Shown here piece after piece: positions 32,409 to 39,314 of a stretch of 41,006 bases of DNA. Under the pieces are notes generated by a model. It did no database searches, had not been told where the DNA came from, and was given only the letters and a program-made list of their open reading frames with translations. The first letter of the stretch is position 1. Each line of letters opens with the position of its first letter. Position numbers and translations under genes: made by a program. The DNA comes from a virus, in IMG/VR virus record IMGVR_UViG_3300050821_004847, positions 1 to 41,006 of that record. The stretch is one strand, 5' to 3'.

Positions 32409-32451
32409 CGTTAAAGGCGACGATATAGGAAATGAATTCGGTTTGTGTCAT
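32251..32451 (-). CDS. Candidate 66-aa ORF overlapping the HNH gene
   Basis: ATG 32451 overlaps the stop of the 26-aa membrane peptide (ATGA). The first 40 residues (TQTEFISYIVAFNGGDFLN...) read like a real protein with codon use like the neighbours, but beyond about 32330 the HNH frame looks more natural. The two ORFs overlap by 158 bp. A frameshift that split one gene, or a short real gene overlapping the HNH start, would explain this. Confidence 0.4.
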   Translation of the reverse strand: MTQTEFISYIVAFNGGDFLNAMPDATPVELDLFTALAASLSARPGRSGLARNDPFWLHQGRTALAP

Positions 32452-32528
32452 AGAAATAAACAAGCGATCGCGAGAGTTGCGATCGCTATGATAATGATGA
32501 TGGCAAGGCGGTTGGCCTGGTCGTTCAC
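32448..32528 (-). CDS. Single-pass membrane micropeptide, 26 aa
   Basis: GTG 32528 overlaps the stop of the DUF2283 gene (GTGA), and its TGA overlaps ATG 32451 (ATGA). The peptide is NDQANRLA followed by an uninterrupted hydrophobic helix (IIIIIAIATLAIACLFL). The double stop/start coupling argues for translation. Probably a membrane micropeptide; function unknown. Confidence 0.42.
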   Translation of the reverse strand: MNDQANRLAIIIIIAIATLAIACLFL

Positions 32529-32722
32529 TTGATCTTACAGTTAAGAATTTCCACGCCGATCAGTGAACCGTTTTCGGCGAAATCCAGATTGGCTATTGGC
32601 CCGCGGCCCTCGCCCTCGGGTTGATATGGTATCGTGTAAGCGATTCTGATGCCCTCTTGGACGTAGATATAAACCGCCGAAATTTCTTCATCGAATGTCA
32701 GTCGTGCGTTTTGTGTGCTCAT
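32525..32722 (-). CDS. DUF2283 family protein
   Basis: A 65-aa protein with AAAGGA before ATG 32722. Pattern R-L-T-F-D-E-E-I-S-A-V-Y-I-Y-V, then G-P-I-A-N-L-D-F-A-E-N-G-S-L-I-G-V-E-I-L, is the DUF2283 signature (small alpha/beta proteins common on mobile elements; no biochemical role established). It lies downstream of a DUF4258 gene; DUF4258/DUF2283 pairs occur together in bacterial genomes, often discussed as possible toxin-antitoxin-like pairs. Confidence 0.75.
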   Translation of the reverse strand: MSTQNARLTFDEEISAVYIYVQEGIRIAYTIPYQPEGEGRGPIANLDFAENGSLIGVEILNCKIK

Positions 32723-32781
32723 TTTTTCCTTTATGTTTTGGCCGAATTGGCCGATTGAAACTGTGGCGGTTGTCGGCTTGA

Positions 32782-32855
32782 TACTGGTGGCGGGAATCGA
32801 ACCCGCATCTTGGATTTCGGCAAAACCCCGGCTCTATCCGTTGAGCTACACCAGC
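32782..32855 (-). tRNA. tRNA-like gene, probable anticodon GCC (Gly)
   Basis: A 74-base cloverleaf can be drawn: acceptor GCTGGTG with CACCAGT (first pair G-T), D-stem GCTC/GAGC with GG in the loop, anticodon stem GGGTT/AATCC with loop TTGCCGA, T-stem GCGGG/CCCGC with loop TTCGATT. Two bases instead of one join D and anticodon stems, and discriminator A with no encoded CCA is atypical for glycine. It lies in a gap between DUF2283 and DUF4258. It may be a functional phage tRNA or a remnant usable as an integration or nuclease target. Confidence 0.65.
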
Positions 32856-32882
32856 ACCAAGCGGCAACCGCCTCTGTTCTTT

Positions 32883-33161
32883 TTAGCGGCGGATCCCCTT
32901 ATTGAATCCGAGCCAATAAACCGTTAAAACCTCAACCTCGGGCGTTGGCCGGTTGGCCGTGCCTTTGGTTACGTCAGCAATCACGCGCAGAGTGTCCTTG
33001 CCGAACTTGCGCTCGAGTTCCCAAACTATGCCGTCAAGCCCGTTGCCACTCTTGCGAAATGCGGTCGGGTGATTGATGGCGTCCACCACCTCGCGGCGGT
33101 TGGCGTTGCGCTCAATCATCCGCTGTTCCGCATGTTGAGAGAACCGGATGATTTTTGTCAT
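32883..33161 (-). CDS. DUF4258 family protein (RelE-like fold candidate)
   Basis: A 92-aa protein; ATG 33161 is preferred over an upstream in-frame ATG because GGAGG lies nine bases before it. F-S-Q-H-A-E-Q-R-M-I-E-R-N-A, R-E-V-V-D-A-I, then L-R-V-I-A-D-V and E-V-L-T-V-Y-W follow the DUF4258 layout, related to small toxin-like proteins. Upstream is the bidirectional spacer with the perfect palindrome. With DUF2283 nearby it could form a regulatory or toxin-like pair. Confidence 0.7.
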   Translation of the reverse strand: MTKIIRFSQHAEQRMIERNANRREVVDAINHPTAFRKSGNGLDGIVWELERKFGKDTLRVIADVTKGTANRPTPEVEVLTVYWLGFNKGIRR

Positions 33162-33429
33162 TGTGTGTAACCTCCATACTGCCAAGCGCCGGCCGGTCGT
33201 TGCGGGCCGTGCGCGGGCAGGATTGGAAATTGCCGTGATGCAATTTTGTTTTTGTTTGGACTAGAGCTTTTCGTGCTCCGGCGGCCGGTTCCGCGAGGCC
33301 CGAGCTCATCCCGCTCAGGCGTTGGGTTTCTGTCTACGGTTTGAATATTAAATGATATTCAAACGAGCGCAACAAAAATCGAAATAATTTTTAACAATGA
33401 TTCAATATCGCCGTATAGTTCCTCCATAA
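33162..33429. promoter_or_regulatory. Divergent spacer between DUF4258 and HNH-RHH genes
   Basis: A 268-bp spacer with no gene. The left part is GC-rich with a small GAGC/GCTC hairpin (near 33265-33280); the right 100 bp is very AT-rich and contains the palindrome annotated separately. It must hold promoters in both directions, but no canonical -35/-10 pair at proper spacing can be picked with confidence. Confidence 0.45.
33339..33364. promoter_or_regulatory. Perfect palindrome, operator candidate
   Basis: GTTTGAATAT and ATATTCAAAC form a perfect 10-bp inverted repeat with a 6-base centre (TAAATG), 65 bp upstream of the HNH-RHH gene. It is not followed by a T-run, so a terminator is unlikely. 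As the downstream protein has a ribbon-helix-helix domain, which usually binds such palindromes as dimers, autoregulation is a reasonable inference. Confidence 0.6.
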
Positions 33430-33831
33430 ATGAGTAAATCGAACGCTAATGCACTAGTGCGAAAGGCACTCAAAAACGGAACGTTGGAAAAGCAACGTTG
33501 CACGGTTTGTGGGAGTCCTAAAACCGTTGCGCACCACGATGACTACAACCAGCCGCTAAATGTGATTTGGTTGTGTCACAGTCACCATAGGTTGCTTCAC
33601 GGATTGATGACGCCAAAACCTCTCAAACCCCCGAAAGCTTCTAATACAAAAAAGAGGAAATCCGATCGCCGCGGCGGTGCCCGGCCTGGTGCCGGTCGGC
33701 CGACCGATGCAGTACGCGTAACGGTCACAACACGCATCAAGGAAACAGCTCATGACCGGCTCAAGGACGAGGCCCGAGCCCGCAACACAAGCGTTTCAAA
33801 GGTGATCGCCGATCACCTCGAGAATCCCTAG
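33430..33831 (+). CDS. HNH-like zinc-finger protein fused to a ribbon-helix-helix domain
   Basis: A 133-aa protein, the only rightward gene in the structural half. Residues 8-58 are an HNH-like zinc module: C24-x2-C27, AHHDDY at 34-39, L-N-V-I-W-L-C-H-S-H-H-R-L-L-H with Cys49 and His52/53/57. A basic linker with GARPGAGRP (83-91) leads to a CopG/Arc-type domain at 97-131 (RVTVTTRIKETAHDRLKDEA, then S-V-S-K-V-I-A-D-H-L). The combination suggests a DNA-bound nuclease or a regulator built from a nuclease. No ribosome binding site is visible. It converges on the next gene with overlapping stops (CTAG). Confidence 0.7.
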   Translation: MSKSNANALVRKALKNGTLEKQRCTVCGSPKTVAHHDDYNQPLNVIWLCHSHHRLLHGLMTPKPLKPPKASNTKKRKSDRRGGARPGAGRPTDAVRVTVTTRIKETAHDRLKDEARARNTSVSKVIADHLENP

Positions 33832-34370
33832 ATTTTGCGAAACCGGGTGTAAACCAATTTCCGGTTTCCTTGCCCGGGCGGCGGTTCTTCGCCGGCAATC
33901 TCATCCTCGAGCCGGCGGATCGCCCGATCGAGTTGTTCCAAATTCGCCATCGTGTATTGGTGCCCTTGAAACGTGCTTTGATGGATCGGCGAGCTCATCA
34001 CCACCAGGCGACATTGCAAAGCCTCATCGAGCGTTTGCCGCTTGATCGATCGCGGTTCGATCGGCGCCCCGGTGTGCGGGTTAGGCAACATCTCGACCTT
34101 GCCAAACTCGGCCGTCGTCGGGTTAGTGCCCTCGGTGCAGACAATCCAGTAGAGCCATTGCCCGGGCGGCACCGCTCGCACGGTTTCGGTCGGCGGGAAC
34201 AGATAGAGCCATTGCTCATCGGCTTCGCCCCGGGCGCCGGCAACGTTTATTCGGACGGTCCCTAGGGCAAAAAACAATTCGCTCGAATAGCCATCCACTT
34301 CCCGATAGTGAGCGGTATCCCAGGTTATCGCCCAAAAATCGCCGGCGACTAGCTGACGGGGAATTGCCAT
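33828..34370 (-). CDS. Hypothetical head protein between terminase and portal
   Basis: A 180-aa protein. The N-terminal two thirds is beta-rich (SELFFALGTVRINVAGARG, ADEQWLYLFPP, G-Q-W-L-Y-W-I-V-C-T), followed by a helix typical of gpW-like joining proteins (MANLEQLDRAIRRLEDEIAGE) and a basic end. In lambda the small gpW joining protein sits at this position; a gpW-like C-terminal piece with an added beta domain is plausible but unproven. Confidence 0.55.
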   Translation of the reverse strand: MAIPRQLVAGDFWAITWDTAHYREVDGYSSELFFALGTVRINVAGARGEADEQWLYLFPPTETVRAVPPGQWLYWIVCTEGTNPTTAEFGKVEMLPNPHTGAPIEPRSIKRQTLDEALQCRLVVMSSPIHQSTFQGHQYTMANLEQLDRAIRRLEDEIAGEEPPPGQGNRKLVYTRFRKI

Positions 34371-34393
34371 TTGTGCACAGTATCAAATTCCAC

Positions 34394-36376
34394 TCATCGC
34401 CGCCAATTGTTCCATGTAGAACGTGGCCGTTGCCGCGGGGTCGGCCCCGGCGCCGGCGGGCTCGAGCTCTCGGCCCCTTGCTCTTTGGCCTCTTTGAATT
34501 TTTCGCTCGGGATCCGCCGCGGCCCGGCAATATCGAAATCAATGTGAGTCAAGAGCATCGCGGCCAACCCGTAAACGAAACAATCGAGCCGGTGATTCTC
34601 TAGGTGCATGTGCTTGTGCCAGGTATAAACCGGATAACCGTTGACCATTTTCTTGCGCCGATACTCGGCCGTGAATTCGGCGATTGCATCCAGATCAAAC
34701 CCGCGCACTTCCTCGCCGGTTTGCCCGCAAGGAAAATGTACAATCCCGGGCCCGCTCGGCTCTTTGCGGATTAGCATTGTCCCAATGGCCGTTTTGGCCG
34801 CGTCAACGTCAATATTTTGAATCGGCACCTTTAACGCTTTGTCGAAGTAAACGTTGCGAATAATGCTCGCCTTTTGCTGCGTGCTCTTGCGCTTGTCGGC
34901 GCCCAGGCCCCGCATGGCCCGCAATCCCTTGGCCGCATTCAAGCGAACGAATTGCAAGCATCGCTCGTAATGATCCCCTTGCACGTCCAGGCCGGTCAAA
35001 AGCGGCCGATACCCGTTGCCCTCCCTGTCGTACCATAGGCGCCGGAAAAGCCCCGCCAGTTCGGCCCAAGGCCCCTCGGTCAATTGGGCGCTCATGTCGC
35101 CCACAATCGAGCCGGTTTGGATCAACCAAACCTCGTGCCGGCGGCCCCATCCGCAAAGCAACCACCGAAACCCATCGGTTTGCGTGTCGGCCCCGAGCGT
35201 TAGCCCGATAATTCCATCCGGTATTTCCGCTTCGCCGAAATAAGATCGTCGGTCGTACAATTGGCTTACCTCGATTTTGTATTCACCGAAAGCGCCGCTC
35301 GGCTCGCCTAATCGCGAATTTTGAAAAACGCTCATTAGCGACGGGTCGCCCTCCTCTAAGGCCTCTTGCGCCTGTTTGAATTCCTCAATCAAGGTTTCCC
35401 AGCGGATAAACGGGTTGAACAAGGCCGAGAGTTGAAAACTCTTGTGCGTCGGGTGCGGGATCGCTTCGCGCGGTTCCCCTGGTTGATTTAGCCACGTGTT
35501 CTGATCGGCCCCGCGGCCGCAATATTCGCAATAGCCGCGGGCGTCCTCGAAATGAATATGCGCCCAACGCAAGTTTACAAACTCACCGCACTCCGGGTTC
35601 GGGCACTGTAAAAACCATCGGGTTTGGCTGCCCCGCAAGAAATGACGGTTGATCCGGCTCTTGTCCTCGGTTGTCGGTTTGCTGAATCGCAAGACCATCC
35701 CGCCGGTTTCCGAAAAGGTTGTGATCCGTTTGGCAACCAACGCATCGGCGTCGCCTTCCCTCGGCAAATGGCGCAGCTTGTCGGCCTCGTCGATGATGAC
35801 AAACTTGACCGTGCGCACCGCCAATTGCGTGGACGAACCGCCGCCCACAAAGGTCACTTGGCCGCCCTGGAAAGTCTTGCGCCGAATGCTATTCGAGCCC
35901 TCGCGCCTGGTCTGGCTCGCCACCTTGCGCCGCAACCGCGTGCTTTGCCGAATCATCGGGTCAACCTCATCGGCGACGAAATCCTCCATAGCGATTTTAC
36001 TCGGCAATACCCAAAGCACCCCGGCCGGTTGCCGGTCCATGATGTAGCCCAGGATGTTCGTTGCGATCGTCGATTTCCCGATCCGCTCGGCCGCCATCAC
36101 CGTGATTTCGCGCACCCCGGGAATCGTGAACGAGTCTTGAATTGCCCGTTGATACGGCAACCGGCCGGCGACGTAGCGGCCAGGTTCGCTTGCCGTTCCC
36201 GGCAAATAGCGGTTGTCGGCCGCCCAGTCGGTCACGCTTTGAAAGCTTTCCGGTGCGAACCGGATCCGGATCAATTGAATGACGGCCCGCCGAAACGCCG
36301 TGCGCCGTCGCGCCGCCAGGTCGGCGTATTTGTCGAGCTTTAGCGCACCGTCAACCGTCTTGTCCCTCTTGCTCAT
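34394..36376 (-). CDS. Terminase large subunit (lambda GpA type)
   Basis: A 660-aa protein of the GpA family. Y-L-P-G-T-A-S-E-P-G-R-Y near 58-69 is the family lead motif; Walker A is AAERIGKST (95-103, a variant of Q-S-G-K-T/S), Walker B VIIDEAD (193-199). A cysteine cluster (C-P-N-P-E-C-G...C-E-Y-C-G) around 255-285 matches the GpA zinc-like insert, and L-G-A-D-T-Q-T-D begins the RNase-H nuclease domain. It cuts concatemers and packages DNA at cos-type sites. It overlaps the small subunit by 26 bp. Confidence 0.93.
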   Translation of the reverse strand: MSKRDKTVDGALKLDKYADLAARRRTAFRRAVIQLIRIRFAPESFQSVTDWAADNRYLPGTASEPGRYVAGRLPYQRAIQDSFTIPGVREITVMAAERIGKSTIATNILGYIMDRQPAGVLWVLPSKIAMEDFVADEVDPMIRQSTRLRRKVASQTRREGSNSIRRKTFQGGQVTFVGGGSSTQLAVRTVKFVIIDEADKLRHLPREGDADALVAKRITTFSETGGMVLRFSKPTTEDKSRINRHFLRGSQTRWFLQCPNPECGEFVNLRWAHIHFEDARGYCEYCGRGADQNTWLNQPGEPREAIPHPTHKSFQLSALFNPFIRWETLIEEFKQAQEALEEGDPSLMSVFQNSRLGEPSGAFGEYKIEVSQLYDRRSYFGEAEIPDGIIGLTLGADTQTDGFRWLLCGWGRRHEVWLIQTGSIVGDMSAQLTEGPWAELAGLFRRLWYDREGNGYRPLLTGLDVQGDHYERCLQFVRLNAAKGLRAMRGLGADKRKSTQQKASIIRNVYFDKALKVPIQNIDVDAAKTAIGTMLIRKEPSGPGIVHFPCGQTGEEVRGFDLDAIAEFTAEYRRKKMVNGYPVYTWHKHMHLENHRLDCFVYGLAAMLLTHIDFDIAGPRRIPSEKFKEAKEQGAESSSPPAPGPTPRQRPRSTWNNWRR

Positions 36377-36908
36377 TGCTTGCGCCTGGTAAGGCTCGCA
36401 ACTTTGGCGCCTCTAAATCTTCCGGCGCAATCTTGCGCAATTCATCGAATATTTCGCCGCCCAGGTTCTCTATCCGCTCGAGCGCATTGGCCAGGCTCGA
36501 GGCCCCGTATGCTTCCCGGGCCATCCGCGGAAAGACGGTTTGGATCTTGGCCCGCACCCGCAAAAGCAATGAATCGATCGCTTCTAACACCGGTCCGAGT
36601 TCAATCAAGTCGCCACTCAACCGCTTGACTTTGATTTCGCTCACGGCCGCCGCCGCGATATCTCGCCGAGCTCGGGCGTCATGGTAGGGATTGGCCTGGC
36701 GTTTCAAATAGGTGACGTAATCGGCGACGGCCTGGTTGAGCAAATACTTGCCGCCCATCGGCATCCCGGATAAATCCCGTTCGTTGTGCAAAACGTTCCG
36801 GTGTGTGAGTGCAATCAATTTCGACGAGCTCATTTGCAAAAGCGCCGCGGTTGCCGTCGTCCCGAGCGGAATAGCCAAATCAACCGGCGGTTCGGCGGTA
36901 CGCGACAT
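36351..36908 (-). CDS. Terminase small subunit (Nu1-like)
   Basis: A 185-aa protein from ATG 36908, two bases after a 55-aa ORF. It has a short DNA-binding start (TATAALLQMSSSKLIALTHRNVL), then G-K-Y-L-L-N-Q-A-V-A-D-Y-V-T-Y-L-K, and a helical C-terminal half with R-A-R-A/D-I-A-A-A-A-V-S-E-I-K-V-K-R-L-S-G-D-L, as in Nu1-type subunits. It recognises the packaging site. Context before GpA is decisive. Confidence 0.85.
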   Translation of the reverse strand: MSRTAEPPVDLAIPLGTTATAALLQMSSSKLIALTHRNVLHNERDLSGMPMGGKYLLNQAVADYVTYLKRQANPYHDARARRDIAAAAVSEIKVKRLSGDLIELGPVLEAIDSLLLRVRAKIQTVFPRMAREAYGASSLANALERIENLGGEIFDELRKIAPEDLEAPKLRALPGASNEQEGQDG

Positions 36909-36910
36909 TT

Positions 36911-37078
36911 TCAGTTCCAAGCAAAATAAGCCGGTGGGTAACCAGGCCAACGAATCAGAATTCCGTTTGTCCTGGCCGCCAACGTCCAGCCCAACGCTTT
37001 CCGCGGCGCAAAACCGTTTCGCAAAAATATGGCGAACGTCTCGGCCGCCGGCCGCATTTCCACCTTAAAACCCGGCAT
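36911..37078 (-). CDS. Small ORF before the terminase, 55 aa
   Basis: ATG 37078 overlaps the end of the 44-aa ORF by 14 bp, and the stop is two bases before the terminase small subunit start. The peptide (starting MPGFKVEMRPAAETFAIFLR) has a Trp-rich end. No family is recognised and no ribosome binding site is visible; support is the chain of close junctions. Confidence 0.4.
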   Translation of the reverse strand: MPGFKVEMRPAAETFAIFLRNGFAPRKALGWTLAARTNGILIRWPGYPPAYFAWN

Positions 37079-37199
37079 AAAGTCTAGCCCGAAAATTTTT
37101 CACTGCTCTCCGTTTTCTGGGAGTGTCTCCACCCGCAATCAAAGACTCGGCGGAAGGACCCGGCCGCCGATTTTTTTTGCCGCTGTTTTTCTTTTTCAT
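37065..37199 (-). CDS. Small basic protein, 44 aa
   Basis: ATG 37199 overlaps the stop of the 107-aa gene (ATGA). Lys/Arg-rich throughout (starting MKKKNSGKKNRRPGPSAE, then TPRKRRAVKNFRARL). It would bind nucleic acid or simply be charged. Unrecognised; the exact overlap supports translation. Confidence 0.45.
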   Translation of the reverse strand: MKKKNSGKKNRRPGPSAESLIAGGDTPRKRRAVKNFRARLYAGF

Positions 37200-37519
37200 C
37201 CCTGGCCAAGCTTGCGTCGTCGATAGTTAATGCGTTGTCGTTGGTTGCACCGCTCCCGATAGATTTCCTCTTGCAAGACACGCACCGAATCGACGGCCGG
37301 CCATTGAAACGGTTGCTCGAGCCAAGCGCCGCACCATGAGCGGCAAACTCGCATGACGAACGGCCGTTGATCGGGTCGATAGGCTGAGACAAAGCCCGAG
37401 ACAAGAGAAGCAAACTCACGTTCGGCTTGTGCGAGTTCGCGGGTGATGGGCGATTGGTGGCGAGGGTCCACGTTTGTCAAGCGTTTGCTTATGTACTGCG
37501 TTTGCAAGGGTTTCGTCAA
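37196..37519 (-). CDS. Hypothetical protein, 107 aa
   Basis: Start is TTG 37519, overlapping the preceding TGA (TTGA), a junction style used elsewhere in this genome. Mid part FVMRVCRSWCGAWLEQPFQW is Trp/Cys-rich; the end is basic (CNQRQRINYRRRKLG). Not recognised. It precedes the packaging genes. Confidence 0.55.
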   Translation of the reverse strand: MTKPLQTQYISKRLTNVDPRHQSPITRELAQAEREFASLVSGFVSAYRPDQRPFVMRVCRSWCGAWLEQPFQWPAVDSVRVLQEEIYRERCNQRQRINYRRRKLGQG

Positions 37520-37701
37520 GCTTTGTGCATCCGTACCCAGATTTCTAACAGGGTAACGATCTCCTCTTGCATGGCAATTTCGTCGTCAGCTTGGGCTTTG
37601 CTGATCACGGCCCGAGCGACCATCCGCGGATAGTCACGTTTCATTTCGATAAGCCGGCGGCGGGTGAATTGAGCCAGGTCAATCATTGGGTGTTTGCTCA
37701 T
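37516..37701 (-). CDS. Small phage protein, paralogue of 39805-40002 (61 aa)
   Basis: Start ATG 37701 is chosen because it matches the start of its paralogue. The core R-x-x-L-x-x-x-K-R-D-Y-P-R-x-V-x-x-x-x-x-x-K-A-Q-A-D-D-E-I-A-M belongs to a short helical protein family widespread in phages (Y-P-R-x-V...A-D-x-E-I-A-x-M), of unknown function, often near replication genes. The gene lies directly downstream of the origin-like intergenic region. Confidence 0.62.
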   Translation of the reverse strand: MSKHPMIDLAQFTRRRLIEMKRDYPRMVARAVISKAQADDEIAMQEEIVTLLEIWVRMHKA

Positions 37702-37876
37702 AAGACTTGAGGGTTTGAGTTGTTGGCCAGTACCGTTTGGCCTAAAACCATCCCTTGAATTGTCTCTGAGTTTTTCCCCACCCCCCGTATACTCTGAAAG
37801 AGTACGGGGTGGGAAAGAACTCAAATTCAAGTTCTTGGCCAGTTGTTGGCCGCTGGCCTAAAACCTGGCCTAAAAC
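37702..37876. other. Repeat- and hairpin-rich spacer: replication origin or regulatory candidate
   Basis: No ORF fits here. Three direct copies of TGGCCTAAAAC (37738-37748, 37854-37864, 37866-37876) and three of TTGGCC (37723, 37835, 37846) flank a long imperfect inverted repeat (about 37755-37830) centred on GAA near 37795, whose inner arms are CCCCGTACTCT-like with two dinucleotide insertions and whose outer arms contain CTTGAATT/AATTCAAG. Iteron-like repeats plus a cruciform next to the RepA-like ATPase gene suggest an origin. A promoter or attenuator for the late operon is the alternative. Confidence 0.55.
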
Positions 37877-38973
37877 TAAGATTTCGGCTTGTTTCGGCAT
37901 ATTAAAGTTTGTGGTCGCCCCTCACCATTCGGAGAAGCCCGAAACTCATAAAGCCGGCCGTCGTCGATCGCATCGGCAAGTAAAACTTCGAATCGGCGCC
38001 GAGACATTTTCCTTTCCATACAAATGGATTCGAGCAGGCTTTTGCGCATCGATTGCGTGAAATGGACATTGGTGACTACATCGTCAATCGTAAACTCTTG
38101 CTGGTTTTGGGTTTTTGCTTTTGCTTCGTTGCTTCGTTTCCCGAGTCGTTTTAAATCGGTCGGGTCAAGATCATCATCACGGACTAGCAGAGGGTGAACC
38201 CATCGAACCACGAATGGCTCGAGCGGTGCGAAATCCCGCAAGGTGAACTCGACCGAAAACGCTTGTTCGGTGTTGTGCCGGGTCAAGGTCACTAAGCTGT
38301 CGGGATCGCGACTAATGGCGCCGCCGCCCGAGATTCGGTCAATCGATTCGGTGCTCGCCTGGTTGCCTTTGGTGAAATGCGCCGAAAAAACGATGGTGGC
38401 CCCGGTGATGCGGTTGATCTCATCAAAGGCCGCCATGATCGGATTAATGGTCGCCGAAACCCGTTCATCTTGAGCGCCTAAGAGTTTGTAAAATGGATCG
38501 ATGAAAACGACCAAAATATTCAAATCTCGAATCCGCTTTAGCAGTTCGTTTTTGAAAGCCTCGAGTTGCATTTCAAACCCGCGCAAATTCCAAACGAGCA
38601 AACTATCGGCGATTTTGCCAACCCCTTTGGCTTGTTCGATCGCTAGTAACCGCCGGCGGAAATTGTATTTTCGGTTTTCGAAATTCACGTACAAACAAAG
38701 CGATTGAAACGTTGGAAAACCCCAAAACGGAACGCCGGAATTGATCGAAAGGGCCATATCACTCATTGCCCAGGTTTTATAGGTTTTCGCGCCGCCACCG
38801 AAAATCATGCGTGAACTATCCTCGAGTAAATGCTCGACAATTAACCGCGGTTTTTCGATGAGCTCGGTTTTGAATTTGCCAAACGTCGTGATTTCCGGCC
38901 AGGCCGGGAACGTCGGCAAGTCGGCCGGTCCAGGCCGGTTTAACTGAGCCCGTAGATCGGTCCATTCGTTCAT
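37876..38973 (-). CDS. RepA-like AAA ATPase / replicative helicase
   Basis: A 365-aa protein; ATG 38973 overlaps the upstream stop (ATGA). RecA-fold ATPase with Walker A GGGAKTYKT (59-67), Walker B ILVVFID (153-159) and a sensor-like FSAHFTKG (about 196-203), as in RSF1010 RepA/KaiC-type hexameric helicases of the AAA_25 group. The C-terminal 90 residues contain a winged-helix-like segment (MSRRRFEVLLADAIDDGRLY). It probably unwinds the phage origin. Its gene borders the repeat region. Confidence 0.82.
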   Translation of the reverse strand: MNEWTDLRAQLNRPGPADLPTFPAWPEITTFGKFKTELIEKPRLIVEHLLEDSSRMIFGGGAKTYKTWAMSDMALSINSGVPFWGFPTFQSLCLYVNFENRKYNFRRRLLAIEQAKGVGKIADSLLVWNLRGFEMQLEAFKNELLKRIRDLNILVVFIDPFYKLLGAQDERVSATINPIMAAFDEINRITGATIVFSAHFTKGNQASTESIDRISGGGAISRDPDSLVTLTRHNTEQAFSVEFTLRDFAPLEPFVVRWVHPLLVRDDDLDPTDLKRLGKRSNEAKAKTQNQQEFTIDDVVTNVHFTQSMRKSLLESICMERKMSRRRFEVLLADAIDDGRLYEFRASPNGEGRPQTLICRNKPKS

Positions 38974-39308
38974 TTCCGGTTTTGTGGTAAAAGGGCAATG
39001 CGTAGTTTTCCATTTTTGGAAATCCAACCGGCGGCCCGATAAAAGCGGCCGGCAACATGGCCGGTGCCGGTTATGTCAGGGTCGGAAGAATCCTTTTTTT
39101 TGTAAGGGTAAAGCTCGAGGGTGCCGCGCGGGTTATCGAGGCCGGTTTTCTCACGCTCGAGCTTGACGAGCTCGCGGATCAGATCGCCCATGCGCTCGGT
39201 GTCGCGCCGGATGTCTGGGCTCAATTCGAGAATCAATTGCTGCAATTTTTCCTCGTCGATAATGAGGAAACGCCGGCCCAAAACATTGGAATTTTGCGGT
39301 GCTCTCAT
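38970..39308 (-). CDS. Hypothetical early protein (112 aa)
   Basis: The N-terminal half is helical (I-D-E-E-K-L-Q-Q-L-I-L-E-L...R-E-L-V-K-L-E-R-E-K); the C-terminal half (SSDPDITGTGHVAGRFYRAAGWISKNGKLRI) follows the D-x-T-G-x-x-x-V-x-G-x-x-Y-x-x-x-A-W pattern of short beta proteins found in plasmids and phages beside replication genes (DUF736-like). Possibly a single-strand-binding accessory protein; unproven. Confidence 0.55.
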   Translation of the reverse strand: MRAPQNSNVLGRRFLIIDEEKLQQLILELSPDIRRDTERMGDLIRELVKLEREKTGLDNPRGTLELYPYKKKDSSDPDITGTGHVAGRFYRAAGWISKNGKLRIALLPQNRK

Positions 39309-39314
39309 AAGGGT

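Noticed and set aside
33112-33309. Minus-strand ORF of 65 codons upstream of DUF4258.
   Set aside because: It overlaps the DUF4258 start, which has a good GGAGG site, and its composition is not protein-like.
35624-36343. Plus-strand ORF of 239 codons.
   Set aside because: Antisense to the terminase large subunit with its Walker motifs.
37084-37419. Minus-strand ORF of 111 codons.
   Set aside because: It overlaps the 107-aa and 44-aa genes in another frame; the latter have the stop/start couplings typical of this genome.
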